Assembly (NCBI GenBank): GCA_036023115.1
Contig: JAYKKT010000079.1
Span: 13,197,501-13,261,500 of the forward strand
DNA: 64,000 bases
From: Brasenia schreberi
Lineage: Eukaryota; Streptophyta; Magnoliopsida; Nymphaeales; Cabombaceae
Reading direction: 5' to 3'
How positions within the stretch are numbered: position 1 is the stretch's first letter; each line of letters begins with the position of its first letter. The translations under genes and the position numbers were made by a program. The notes beneath the pieces were generated by a model. It saw only the letters and a program-made list of their open reading frames with translations, was not told the DNA's origin and searched no databases. Positions 13,326 through 25,669 of the stretch are shown piece by piece.

Positions 13326-14462
13326 ATTTATAAAACCCATTGCGTATTCTGATTGGTTATCCAATATAGTTGTTGTTCGAAAAACCAGTGGGAAGATTCG
13401 AATATGCATCGACTTTAGAAACCTGAACAAAGTCACTCCAAAGGATAATTATCCTTTACCAAACATAGATTTGATAGTCGATAGTACTGTAAATCACGAA
13501 ATGTTTTCGTTTATGGATGGCTATTTAGGGTATAACCAAATCAAACTAAACCCATGAGATCAGGGTAAGACCGCTTTCACAACCCCATGGGGCACGTACT
13601 GCTATACAGTCATGCCCTTTGGTTTGAAAAATGCCGGTGCCATATACCAAAGAGCTATGACTACGATCTTCCATGATTAGATTCATGAGCTCGTAGAGGT
13701 ATATGTGGATGATCTCTTGGCCAAATCCAAAACTCGATGCACTTATATCGAATGCTTACAAAAGATTTTCGAAAGGCTTAGACTTTATAAAGTAAAGCTA
13801 AACCCTCAGAAATGTGTATTCAGAGTAGAGTCCGGAAAGCTCTTAGGCTTTATGGTGAGCCAAAGGGGCATAGAAGTCGACCCATCTAAGTGTTGAGTCA
13901 TCATAGACATGGCTCCACCCTCCAATCTCACGCAGATTCATAGCCTCTAAGGTCAATTACAATCCATTCGCAGGTTTATCTCAAACCTGGCGACTAGATG
14001 CAAACCCTTCAACAAGTTGTTGATAAAGGGCACGAAATTTTCATGGGATAACGACTGCCAAAAGTCATTTGAAAGACTAAAGGCATACTTAGTTAATCCC
14101 CCTGTTTTAAATCCTCCAAAGCAAGAAAAACCTCTTCTGCTTTATATTTCCGTGCATGCGAATGCCTTGGGAGCTTTGTTAGCTCAATACGAGGATGACA
14201 CCCACAAGGAGTATACCATCTATTATATTTCGAAAACTCTCTTGGCTTATGAAAGGAATTATCAAGCCATGGAGAAGACGTGCTTGACCCTAGTTTAGGC
14301 CTGCCAGAAATTTCAACACTATTTCCTAGATCATGAGATCTAGATAGTGTCCAAGCTTGATCCAATCAAGCATTTGTTCGAAAAACCCATTCTCACTAGT
14401 AGAATACCATCATCAGATCTCCATTAAGGGGCAAGCGTAGCTGACTACGTGGTTGAGTTCTT
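13326..14462 (+). pseudogene. Ty3/gypsy RT-RNase H fragment inside the 5' LTR
   Basis: Sequence absent from the 3' LTR encodes gypsy pol in the same direction as the element: RT motifs FSFMDGY (with a following stop), TPWGTYCYTVMPFGL, VYVDDLL with an intact YVDD catalytic motif, GFMVSQRGIEVDP, then RNase H motifs NALGALLAQY and YYISKTLL. It covers the part of pol that in this element's own internal domain lies at about 18755-19925, but is clearly diverged from it, and it lacks a piece near its 3' end (a GRLGKWQ-type segment). Several stops are present. In the 3' LTR the corresponding site is only 9 bp between two ATCAA words, so about 1.1 kb replaces a short spacer at a microhomology. Confidence 0.9.
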
Positions 14463-14699
14463 AAATCAACAAATGCAAACAAGGACCGATTGATTGGAAG
14501 TAAGGGGCTCAAACACCTAGCCGGCCATGGCTAGGTGCACCCAATCAAGTCCACAACCAGCCCACATGAGGCTGGTCCATGGTTGACCGAAAGGGGACCA
14601 CTCCTCTCTCTCTTCCACGTGAAGGCCATGAAGAGTTGGATCAAATTGGAACTTGGGCTGCCCGCCGCAAGGAAGGGCCTAGAAAGGCCCCCCTTGGCC

Positions 14700-14707
14700 T
14701 ATAAATA
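14700..14707 (+). promoter_or_regulatory. TATA box of the 5' LTR, inside a small inverted repeat
   Basis: TATAAATA is flanked on both sides by the inverted words TTGGCCT (14694-14700) and AGGCCAA (14709-14715). The same arrangement is in the other LTR. Transcription would be expected to start roughly 30 bp downstream. Confidence 0.7.
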
Positions 14708-16144
14708 GAGGCCAATGGGGGGAGCGGGTGTGGACATCTTCATCCTCTTGGGAGTTGTTGTACTTTGGGTCGTGGGAGTGAGAGAATAGGCTACTAGGGA
14801 GAGGCTTAGAGAAGGAAAATGGTGTAGGTATCAAGGCTCTTAGGTTTGGGTGAGAGAATTGAGTGAAAAGTGAAAGAAAAGAGGGTCGAGTAACATTTTT
14901 GGAGGTCATCTTCAAGGGAATCCGGGTAAGTGCTAGTTCTATCTTATTTAAATCTTTATCGCTTCTCATTATTCAATTGAAAAGCGGTTGTATTAATGGA
15001 GCTTTGTCTCCCCCCATGATGTAATACAAGTAGATGTGCTGAAATTTCTCTTTCCTTTGCTTATGCACTCTATATGTTTGAGTTCTTGATTCTACCCTAA
15101 TATATACTATAAACACTCTATATCTTGTATCTCCTCTATGCTTAAGCTATTAGATACATTTCAATTCATTTCTCTTCAGCATTTAATTTCGGGATGTTAT
15201 TGCACTTTGATTCGCGTGAGTTTTGCATCACGTATGTTCTAAATCCTGAAAACTGATTTTCAGCATCCTTGTATAAGTTGATTGTCTTTTTTTTTTTTTT
15301 TGAACCACTACTATAAACCCTCCGAAATTTTGCACACTATATCTAAACACACAGACCCACTCTTTATAAAATTTTTAAGAATTTTAGGACAGTGAAATTA
15401 TGTAATTAAAACGGCGGAAAATCAAGAAAAGTTTTAAAACTGTTTGTCCATTCGGTTTTCTTATAATAGAGCATGGGTATTCATCCCATAACTCTATCTG
15501 TAGGCATCCAAAATTAGTGATTCTTGATTCATTGGAAAGCTAGCATCCATAGATTTCCAGCAAGACTAAATTTACTAAATTTGAAACTCTGAGCACTGAG
15601 ATATAAGCTCATCTTTGAGCCTCTATATTTCTATGATAGAACAATTCCAAGTATGTGAGTAGAGGCATGTCTTTGAATTAATTCTGCAACATTATAACCC
15701 CGAATGTAAATCTGAAAAATGTCTGAAACTCTCCATATCTTACTATTAGCTCTGTATAATTTTGGTGATTTTTGGATGTTTTTAAGCCATTCTAAGAGAT
15801 TCAGGAAATAAGTCCTGAAAATAGAGTTTTCTGTTTTTCAGAATTTGTACATTTTGAACTTAAAACTAAGTATACTAGTTTTTCATTCTTCAACACCTTG
15901 TTTTTACGTAAATTTGGAATATTATCTATCTATTTGGAATCCCTAAGCACTTAGGTTAACCCTTGAGCATCGGTTCAAGAAGGCCTAAAGCGAAAAGAGC
16001 CCGCTTATCTATAATCACCTAGTCGGATTTAACTTTTGCTAGTTTTTAGAAACTAGCTGACACGCTCCGCATTAAGTAGAATTGAAAGTTTTTCTTCAAG
16101 TCTCTCTACATAGGCTTAGAATGAAAATTTCACATCTACAGAAT

Positions 16145-16162
16145 TGGCATGCCCAGTGGTAT
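16145..16162 (+). other. Probable primer binding site of the Tat element
   Basis: TGGCATGCCCAGTGG starts 4 bp after the end of the 5' LTR, where the primer binding site belongs. The tRNA that pairs with it cannot be assigned without a tRNA set. Confidence 0.55.
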
Positions 16163-16263
16163 TCAAGTCTTTTAGGATTACAAGTCTAGGTGATTTTTCA
16201 AACTCCAATCTTTTTAAACTTTGGTGTTAATACATCTCTTGTACACAAGCTGATTTTCTAAAT

Positions 16264-18460
16264 AATGTCAAGTTCAGATGATTCTTTTGAAAAAAGCGAA
16301 TGAAATCCTCATCGTATTTCTCAAGTCAGTTTTCTAAAAGCTCAAAGAAATCCTCTAAAACTCGAGATGAAAAACTTGTCTCTTTGAGAGAAAGAGCAAG
16401 ACAACTTAAAAGGGAACTCGAGGCCCTAAGCCAAATTTGCCAAGGCATATCGATCCCATGAAAAATCATCTCACGTAGATAGAGAGAAAAAGCACAACCG
16501 AAAAACTAAATGGATCCCAAAATCTGATGAAGGAAATGAGGCTACAAATGCAGCAAGTGTTGAGATTCAAGCATCTAACCTTGCTAATCCTCAAAGCACC
16601 CCATTTTCCATCAAAAAACCAAAAAAAGTTTTTTATGTTTGGAAAGACCAAAAAAGGTTGGAAAATCTTCTAAAATAAAAAACATTTGAAAAACAAAATT
16701 TTGAAATTCCAAAAGTTGAATGAAGTTCACATTTCTAGGTATATAAGCGGAGTGGGGCATGAGGATCACTTCTCCCACATCACTCCACATGTTCCACAAA
16801 TATTCGCTCCGATGGGTTTCAATCCCATGAGCACCACTTCACAAGAGAATGAGTGTTGCACACACGTAGGCTTGGAGGATGAAATCCAAGACCTTACAAA
16901 GCAATGGGAGCTTGAAGTCGTGCATGAGCTAGAGCAACCTCAGGATGCCTGCAAGGATGCTTGTTCTCACCATGAAAAGGTAGATAAGCTTGAAAAAGGC
17001 ATGTTCGAAATTCATTCCCCCCACAAACTCCCTACTCGATCCTCTCCTTCTTAGTGTAGGGTCGGTAAATCATTTATTTGATGCATCGAATCACACTCAT
17101 GCACCCACAAACCCACTTAATGTGCCCAAGGATATGGATTTTCAAGGTGCGTCGAATGTCCCGCACCAAGAAAAAAAATTCAAAAAGAAAAAGAAAAAGA
17201 AAATATAGTTCAAAATTTGGTAGACATGGCTATTCCTAAGACATGCATCGACATCCTAGGTACACCTAACCCTACCATGAATAAAAATATTCCTTTAAGC
17301 CTAGGTTGGTATCATGAACCCAAACCTACGGCCATGATGTCTCCCAATATCCATAAACCCACCAAGGGACCAATTATGGTTTCCCTTGGAATCCATACTT
17401 TCACAATTTGCAAGGGATCAAACATGCTCTCCCTTTGTATATACTCAAACCATCCACCCCTAGGGGCACACTTGGTTGCACCTAGGATCCATCCCCCTAT
17501 CATCCGCCTATTAGGAGAAATTGAGCAACACCCAACCAAGGTCGTCCATCTCCTAGAGGAACCCAAATCACCCAAGTCTTCCGCCATCCAAACCTCCAAA
17601 CTCCTAGACAAACTTAAAATAAATCTGTGTATATCCATGATATTGATGACACTCGATTCCAAGGCCATCAACTTTACAAAAAAAATTCTAAACTCAAGAA
17701 GCCTTAGAATATGATGTTGAACATGGGATATACACCTTACCAAGGTCTAGGAGCCCATAACCAAGGTAAGATAGAGCCTATCCTACCTACACCTAACCCA
17801 AGTCGATATGGATTGAGCTATACCCTATTCATACCCCCTAAGCCACAACCCAAGACCACTTGGGTCAAGGGTGCCCTAGAACCCACTAACACCGAGACCT
17901 ATGGCTTAGACCTCTTGTTTAGAGTCTAATTCATGGTGTTTTCTTTATAGGTTTGATGGAAGACCCCTCCATAAACAAAAATCCAAAAAATTATTTGCAA
18001 AAACTAAAAAAAAATGGAAAACTTCCAAATCCAAAAACATTTGAAAAACCTGAAAATTCCAAAAAGAAAGTTGTTTATATTCTTTCTCCTAGTTTTTATT
18101 TGGAAAAAGCCAAAAAAATTCAAAAATCTCAAAATCTCAAAAAGAAAGTCTTTATATTCATCCTTCTAGCTTTTTCTTTGAAAAAGACAAAAAATTAAAA
18201 ATTTGAAAAATTCCAAGAACATTGGCCATGTACAAAGCCCATTTTTGAGTTCTTCCAAACTTGTATATATTTCCAAACCAAAATCGTCCAAGCTTGTCAT
18301 TCACAAACCCCCTCTCTTGCCTAGCACTTTCTTAGAAATTAAAGTATTTGAGAACGATCAAAGCAAGGAGGAAGATCTCCTCATCCATGAGGAAGATCAA
18401 GCCTCCGAGCTTTCCGAATTTCATAGAATCCTTGAATTGGAAAAACCTTCAAATTTTGTA
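16264..18460 (+). pseudogene. Degenerate gag/protease region of the Tat element
   Basis: An ATG at 16264 starts a gag-like frame (MSSSDDSFEKSE) that stops almost at once. Further gag-like pieces follow at 16686-17054, 17217-17714 and 17953-18463, in different frames and separated by stops. Composition is hydrophilic, rich in Lys, Asn and Pro. At about 17711-17800 the piece MGYTPYQGLGAHNQG resembles the G-patch-like motif that follows the protease in Tat elements. No intact protease DTG/DSG triad was found. The stretch near 18000-18200 is low-complexity Lys/Asn coding sequence. The region cannot produce a full Gag-Pol. Confidence 0.65.
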
Positions 18461-18529
18461 TGAGGGGATTTTGTAGAAATCAACTTAGGGAGTGAGTCTA
18501 ACCCAAAGTGTGTAAAAATAGGTACATGT

Positions 18530-19925
18530 TTGCATGAGCATGAAAGAACATTATTCATTGCATTTTTGAAATCCTATATTGATGTATTTGCATGGACCTA
18601 TAAAGACATGCAGGGTTTAGACCCTAGAATTGTAGAACATCATCTTTCCTTAGAACCCAATACAAAACCCGTGAAACAAAAGCTTAGGAAAATCCATCCC
18701 GATGTTCACTCCTAAGTAAAAGAGGGTTTAGAAGATCTTTTAAAAGTTGGATTTATAAAACCTATTGCTTATTCCGAATGGCTTTCAAACATTGTTGTGG
18801 TTCGAAAATCCAATGGGAAAATTCGAATTTGCATTGATTTTAAAAAATTGAACAAAGTCACTCCAAAAGATAATTTTCTTCTTCCAAACATTGATTTGAT
18901 AGTAGATAGCACTGCAAATAATGAAATATTTTCTTTCATGGATGGCTATTCGGGTTACAACCAAATCAAGTTAGCACTAAAAGATCAGGAAAAAATAGCT
19001 TTTACTACACCTTGGGGCATATAGTGTTACACGGTTATGCCATTTGGTTTGAAAAATGCTGGTGCCATATACCAGAGAGCCATGACTACTATTTTTCATG
19101 ATCAAATCTATGAGCTCTTGAAAGTATATGTGAATGATCTTTTGGTAAAATGATAAACCCGATGTACACACATAGACTCTTTGCAAAAGGTTTTCGAAAG
19201 ACTTAGGCTTTATAAAGTGAAGCTAAACCCTCAAAAATGTGTTTTTAGAGTAGAATCGGGAAAACTCTTAGGGTTCATGGTAAGCCAAAGGGGCATAGAA
19301 GTCGATCCCTCTAAGTGTCAAGCCATCATAGACATGCCTCCACCCTCCAACTTGACCCAAATCCGAAGCCTCCAAGGGTGACTCTAAGCAATTAGGAGAT
19401 TTATCTCCAATTTAGCAATAAGATGTGAATCTCTTAATAGGCTTTTGAGAAAAGGGGTTAAATTTGAATGGGATGACGATTGCTAAAAAGCTTTTGAAAG
19501 ATTAAAAACTTATTTAGTAAATGCTCCGATTTTAAAACCTCCAAAGCAAGGAAACCCTTTATTGCTTTATGTTTCCATTCATACGAATGCATTGGGTGTT
19601 TTACTTGCTCAATATGAGGATGATAGTCTTAGGGAGTATGTTATTTACTATATTTCGAAAACTCTATTGGCATATGAAAGAAATTATCAAGCCATGGAGA
19701 AAATGTGCATGGCCTTGGTATGGGCTTGCCAAAAGTTTAGACATTATTTCTTAGATTATGAAATTTGAATAGTGTCTAAGCTTGATACAATCAAGCACTT
19801 GTTTGAAAAACCTATCCTAATGGGTAGGCTAGGTAAATGGCAGCTCCTCTTAATGGAGTATGACTCAAAGTTTCACCATCAAACCTCCATTAAGGGACAA
19901 GCCCTAGCCGATCATGTGACCTAAT
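18530..19925 (+). pseudogene. Ty3/gypsy reverse transcriptase and RNase H, with stops
   Basis: This copies genomic RNA into cDNA in a live element. Motifs in order: DVFAWTYKDM upstream of RT, VVVRKSNGKIRICIDFKKLN, FSFMDGYSGYNQIKL, TPWGI, YTVMPFGLKNAG, YVNDLL, GFMVSQRGIEVDPSKC, then RNase H NALGVLLAQYEDD, YYISKTLLAYERNY and ACQKFRHYFLDYEI. Stops interrupt it near 18713, 19022, 19152, 19381, 19484 and 19766. The catalytic YVDD has become YVND, which should abolish polymerase activity even if the stops were ignored. It aligns with the pol fragment inside the 5' LTR, which keeps YVDD. Confidence 0.93.
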
Positions 19926-20034
19926 TGCCTCTTAAGGATACATATCCCATACTTGATGAAATGCTCGATGAAGGCATATTTGCAAATGAATTTTAAAACC
20001 ATGTTTTAGCAAATTGTTTTAATGAAGATCAAGT

Positions 20035-20455
20035 ATGAAAAATATATTTTGATGGAGCAAAGAATCAACAAGGGGCACGTGTAGGAATCATCCTCATATC
20101 TCCCGAGAAAGGGGAAATCCCAATTGCCATTCGACTAGATTTTGCATGCTCAAATAATGTAGCCGAGTATGAAGCACTCGTACAAGGCCTAAAAATTTTG
20201 AAAAATCTAGGGCATCGTGTATTGAAGTCTTTGGAGATTCTATGCTTGTTATAAACAAAGTTTCGAAAATTTGGCAAGTCAAAAATGAAAAACTCATACC
20301 GTACCACGAATTGGCCACTAGATTGGTCGATTCTTTCAAATCATGCACACTCACCCACATAAACAGAGAGGACAACACCATAGCAGATGCCATCTCATCC
20401 TTAGGTTCATCTCTAAGGGTTGATCCCACCATGGGAACTCGATCCTTAAAAATTT
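20035..20455 (+). pseudogene. Second (archaeal-type) RNase H domain of the Tat element
   Basis: YFDGAKNQQGARVGIILISP, FACSNNVAEYEALVQGL and, after a frame change near 20220, INREDNTIADAISSLGS. The DGA, the AEYEA helix and the N-x-x-AD-A motif are typical of the additional RNase H domain found after the ordinary RT-RNase H in Tat-lineage elements. One frameshift and a stop break it. Confidence 0.82.
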
Positions 20456-20579
20456 AGCACTCGCTCGCTCCATCCACTCACGATTTAAAGATTTGCCAAA
20501 ATGACCAAATATCAAGACATAAAAAACTTTTTAGAAAATGGAGGATTTTCCACAATTTGCTTCTCTTAAAGATGAAGCT

Positions 20580-21140
20580 TTTATTCGAAAAATTTCAACC
20601 TGATATGTGATTTGGGAGGAATTCTTTATAAAAAGAGTTTTACCAGCATCTTGTTGAAATGTGTAGACCTTAATGAAGCTAGGACCATAATGCATGAATT
20701 CCATGATGAAAAATGTGGAGGCCATGTCAATGCAAATATGATGGCCATGAAGATACTTAGGGTCGGTTATTTTTGGTCCACCTTTAAGCAAGAATGTCAT
20801 GATCATGTTAGGAAATATCATCAATGTCAAGTACATGGGCATGCCATTCATATCCCATCGTCCACCTTGCATTCCATGAACACCTTTTATAGAGACTTAA
20901 TACATTCTTCATTTTATAAAGCATGTATCTCCATCATATCATATGGAATACATTTCACATGTCATTTACATTATTCACTCGTAAGAAGCCCACACCTATT
21001 TGGTAAGGTGGCAACCCAAGTAGGATGATCCCTATGTTGTAAGAGGAACTAGCACGAATAATGCATATTGGTTGATTGATGTTGAGGGCAGAAATTTAGC
21101 AAACCCTATAAATGCCCAATACTTGAAAAAGTATTATGTA
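20580..21140 (+). pseudogene. Integrase remnant with catalytic core missing
   Basis: The HHCC zinc-finger part is visible: MHEFHDEKCGGHVNANMMA and RKYHQCQVHG. Beyond about 20870 the frame becomes unrelated sequence, and after only ~110 bp the typical C-terminal end appears (GRNLANPINAQYLKKYY, stop near 21140). The DD35E core between them is gone, so this copy cannot integrate itself. Confidence 0.75.
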
Positions 21141-22408
21141 TAGGGACTATGCTAAATTCTTTCGAAAAGATTTTTAAAATGGGTCTCCTTTAAACTTCTT
21201 AAAAGAAGGATCAAGATTGATTGTATGGCCCTCAATGAGAGAATCGATGCTTTATAAAAAATAGAGTTTTGAAAATCAGTTGGTAACATTTCAAAAATCC
21301 TTAACTTACAAAATGAAGCCTTGTTCAAAATAGCAAAATATTTTCAAATGGTAGATGCTATTAGGAAATGGGATGATCTTGGTTGAATCGAGTAACCAAA
21401 GGGATAAGTTTTATCCCCATTTTACTTCTCTCTCGAAAAGAAAAATTGGCAAAATCAAAAGAAAAAGAGAATACAAAAACTCATCCAAAAAGATGTCTTC
21501 CCTTCAAATAGAAAGAGGGAATACAAAAATTCCTTTGAAAGAGGTATTCTCTTTGAATGAAAAAAAGAAAGAAAAGAGAATGCAAAAACTACTTCAAAAA
21601 GAGGTCTTTTCTTTAGATAGAAAGAGGGAATACAAAAATTCCTCCGAAAGAGGTCTTCTCTTTTAATGAGAAAAAGAAAAAAAGATAGAAAAGAAAAAGT
21701 CAAAATTCAAAAAAGAGCAATTTTTCATCTCTTTGCCTTAAACTACGGGACGCTTTAGAAGGGACCGTGGGAACTCTTTCCCAAATCCCTACAACTTATC
21801 CTAATGGAGAAAGGTTTATCCATGAGAATCCTAAAGTAGGAATAGAATCTACTTATTTGGATTTCATTTTGTTTGAGAATTGGACTTTGTTGTGTGGGAA
21901 ATGGAATTTTGAAATGTTTTCCAAAATTTCCTACAAAACCTTTGCTAAGTAGTGGGTATTGAAACCCAAATGAAAGGAAATATAAAAAATTGAAAGTCCT
22001 TTTGATAGAAACTAAAAGGGGTTCCCTTTGAAAACAAATTTCGAAAAGTCGAAATGTCAAAACGACATGGGATTATCTTACTTGGGGAAGCTAACCTTTA
22101 TAGGTTTCTCCCCAAGCTCATTCATCTCTTAAGTGAGTATCTAAAACCTCACACTCTATTTGCATCACACACACCATGCATGCATACATCCAAAGTCTGT
22201 CATACATGATCATGTTTAGGACAAATACTCAAGTAGGAGTCAAGTCTCCTTTGGCTAAAATCCCCTCCTCCATGATCCGAGGAAAAGGATTTTATGAAAT
22301 AAAAGATAATTTATATTTTCAAGATAATTTAGGAAGTAAATAAAAAAAGGGTGTTTTCTTCTTTGCCATTATCCAAATAAATTTGGATTAATGCCAAAGA
22401 AGGGCATC
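21141..22408. other. 3' non-coding part of the Tat internal domain, with a short tandem array
   Basis: About 1.27 kb between the pol stop and the 3' LTR. At 21463-21665 there are four degenerate 45-60 bp units built around GGAATACAAAAA and GAAAGAGGTCTTCTC. The frames at 21355-21666 and 21455-21703 come from this array. A purine-rich AAAGAAGGGC just before the 3' LTR (22396-22405) is a candidate polypurine tract. Confidence 0.6.
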
Positions 22409-24569
22409 TATAAACACTCTAAATAAGAAAAATTCTGAAAATACTCCAACTTTGAAAGTTGACTTGTTTTAAAAAAATTTGGCTTTACAATGAAAATTTT
22501 AAATCAATAAAATAAAGATTTTAAAAGGTTTCAAATTAAATTTAAAAGTATAAAGCCTAGAAGATTGGAGTAAAGCAAGTAGAAAGCAGGTTGACAGGTA
22601 GGGCCCGCTTCGAGAGAGGGATGGTTTCGCAAAGGACAAGCCTGAAATCAAGAAAGGAGATCAAGTCAAAACATATCCTCACCCAAGATCAAATCAAAAG
22701 TGGACGGCCTCATCAAACCGAACCCAATTCTACCTAGTGTTAGACATGAGTAGCTTGAATTAAACATCAAGCCTTGTTTGAACCGAATGTTTTTAAATTC
22801 AACTAATATTTGATGTTTCTATCCTTGTTCATCCTATATCCTTGGGCCAAAATTTATCAAATCACCTTCTTACGTAGCCATTGATCAAGTGAAGAAATCA
22901 ACAAATACAAACAAGGACCGACTGATTGGAAGTAAGGGGCTCAAACACCTAACCGGCCATGGCTAGGTGCACCCAATCAAGTCCACAACCAGCCCACATG
23001 GGGCTGGTCTATGGATGACCAAAAGGAGATCACTCCTCTCTCTCTTCCACGTGAAGGCCATGAAGAGTTGGATCAAATTGGATCTTGGGTTGCTCGCCCT
23101 AAGGAAGGGCCTAGAAAGGCCCCCCTTGGCCTATAAATAGAGGCCAAAGGGGGAGCGGGTGTGGACATCTTCATCCTCTTGGGAGTTGTTGCACTTCGGG
23201 TCGTAGGAGTGAGAGAATAGGCTGCTAGGGAGAGGCTTAGAGAGGGAAAATGGTGTAGGTATCAAGGCTCTTAGGTTTGGGTGAGAGAATTGAGTGAAAA
23301 GTGAAAGAAAAGAGGGTCGAGTAACATTTTTGGAGGTCATCTTCAAGGGAATCCGGGTAAGTGCTAGTTCTATCTTATTTAAATCTTCATCTTTTCTCAT
23401 TATTCAATTGAAAAGCGATTGTATTAATGGAGCTTTGTCTCCCTCCATGATGTAATACAAGTAGATGTGCTGAAATTTCTCTTTCCTTTGCTTATGCACT
23501 CTATATGTTTGAGTTCTTGATTCTACCCCAATATATGCTATAAACACTCTATATCTTGTTATCTCCTCTATGCTTAAGCTATTAGATACATTTCAATTCA
23601 TTTCTCTTCAGCATTTAATTTTGGGATGTTATTGCGCTTTGATTCGTGTGAGTTTTGCATCACGTATGTTCTAAATCCTGAAAACTGATTTTCAGCATCC
23701 TTGCATAAGTTGATTGTCTGATTTTTTATTTTTGAACCACTACTATAAACCCTCCGAAATTTTGCACACTATATCTAAACACACAGACCCACTATTTATA
23801 AAATTTTCAAGAATTTTAGGACCGTGAAATTATGTAATTAAAACGGTAAAAAATCAGTAAAAGTTTTAAAACTGTCTATCCATTCGGTTTTCCTGTAATA
23901 GAGTATGTGTATTCATCCCATAACTCTATCTGTAGGTATCAAAATCAGTGATTCTTGATTCATTAGAAAGCTGGCATCCATAGATTTCCAGTAAGACTAA
24001 ATTTACTAAATTTGGAACTCTGAGCACTAAGATATAAGCTCATCTTTGAGCCTCTATATTTCTGTGATAGAACAATTTCAAGTGTGTGAATAGAGGCATG
24101 TCTTTGAATTAATTCTGCAACATTATATCCCCGAATGTAAATCTAAAAAATGTCTTAAACTCTCTACATCTCAGGATTAGCTCTGTATAATTTTGGTAAT
24201 TTTTGGATGTCTTTAAGGCATTCAAAGAGATTCAGGAAACAAGTCCTGAAAATAGAGTTTTCTGTTTTTCAGAACTTGTACATTTTGAACTTAAAACTAA
24301 GTATACTAGTTTTTCATTCTTCAACACCTTGTTTTCACGTGAATTTGAAATATCATCTATCTATTTGGAATCTCTAAGCACTTAGGTTAACCCTTGAGTA
24401 TCGGTTCAAGAAGGCCTAAAGCGAAAAGAGCCCGCTTATCTATAATCACCTAGTCGGATTTAACTTTTGCTAGTTTTTAGAAACTAGCTGACACACTCCG
24501 CACTAAGTAGAATTGAAAGTTTTTCTTCAAGTCTCTACATAGACTTGGAGAGAAAATTTCACATCTACA
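22409..24569 (+). repeat. 3' LTR of the Tat element
   Basis: Begins TATAAACAC (a mutated TG) and ends ATCTACA, followed at once by the target duplication GGCAT. It matches the 5' LTR without the pol insert, and carries the same TATA box at 23132-23139 within TTGGCCT/AGGCCAA. Confidence 0.94.
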
Positions 24570-24574
24570 GGCAT

Positions 24575-25052
24575 TTGAACTTGATTGATTCGAACATGAC
24601 CTTGACCACATGAGTCCTACCCTACAAGTTACTCTAGCCCAATAAATTATTCATCTATATCCAATGAGAGCAAAACCGAAGAAGAAACATAAGCTCCCAC
24701 TCTTATCCTATGCCAATTTTCAAAATCATACTTTTGCTGCCAACTAGCGCTAGTAATTTGGTTAAACTTTTAGAAAAGAAAATCATGATATAGCATAAGG
24801 AGGATTCACACCATAGCAATAATATGACGTCCAATAATAACTAAGCCTTTTCTCAAACTAAATGAGAATATGGATTATTTGTTTCTATAATTGCATCGAC
24901 TCAAACTGGTTTTGGTCAACTTTACCAATGTTATGGTGTCAACAACATCTTTGTAAATGTTTGAGTGAATGGTAATTACAAGCAACTTTGCATTTCATGT
25001 CATGCAAGTGATATGTCTTTTCGTCTTCTATTTGTAAGATGCCATTTTTCAA
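24575..25052. other. Host DNA between the gypsy element and the MULE
   Basis: About 480 bp with no gene seen. Its last 9 bp, ATTTTTCAA (25044-25052), form the left target duplication of the next element. Confidence 0.5.
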
Positions 25053-25669
25053 AGAAATTAGTATATACACACCCTATTTAATATCCACATATATTTTTTC
25101 AAGAATACGGAAATTATCCTCTTACATTTTCTCTCTCCTCTCCACACGAATTATGACATTCTATTCTCTCTATTCTGATGACCAACATTTGATTCTGTTT
25201 TGACCAACATTGCCTTCTTCGCAGCCGAAAAACACACAAGTCTACTCTTACAAATTTCACTAAAGAAAAAATGACGAAGAATCAAGAATAAGAAGAAATA
25301 TAAGGAGGTTGATTCTTTGATTGATTTTGGAGCTTTTGTAAGTTTGTACTAGATTTTTTTGTATTTTAAATGTTTTACAATTTTGAGTTGGCGACCTTGA
25401 GTCACTGGTTTTTCGAGTAGAGATATGGCCCAACTGTATCTCAACTTCAAGAGAGATGCCAATTGCGTCTCCCTTAATTGGATCGATGTTGTTGGGCCAT
25501 GTCTCCCTTTATTGGGAGATGTGGTTCAGCTATGTATGTCTCATTGGTAAGTTATGGTTGTTCTGTGTCTCCTAACACACACACCTCATACTTTATACCC
25601 TTGTTATAATGTATTATAGAATAACAAAGAACTTGAACTAAAACACTTATCTCGTTAGAGTAGATTTTG

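Larger units (their letters stand above)
12845..16140 (+). repeat. 5' LTR of the Tat element, interrupted by pol-derived insert
   Basis: It begins TGTAAACAC and ends ATCTACA. Apart from an insertion at 13326-14462 it aligns along its full length with the LTR at 22409-24569. Without the insert it would be about 2.16 kb. It contains a TATA box at 14700-14707. Confidence 0.92.
12845..24569 (+). mobile_element. Complete-ended Ty3/gypsy retrotransposon, Tat lineage, degenerate
   Basis: The element runs LTR (12845-16140), internal domain, LTR (22409-24569) and is flanked on both sides by GGCAT (12840-12844 and 24570-24574), an exact target duplication. The internal domain runs in the order gag, protease/G-patch-like motif, RT, RNase H, a second RNase H-like domain, then a damaged integrase. 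The second RNase H marks the Tat lineage of plant Ty3/gypsy. In-frame stops are scattered through gag and pol, and part of the integrase catalytic core is lost, so this copy cannot be autonomous. The LTRs differ by a few percent by eye, apart from a 1.1 kb insertion in the 5' copy. The 5 bp duplication shows the whole unit arrived in one integration. Confidence 0.95.

Noticed and set aside
14679..14969. Minus-strand 96-codon frame, repeated at 23131-23400
   Set aside because: It is conserved only because both copies lie in the same LTR; no domain is visible and it runs antisense to the LTR transcript.
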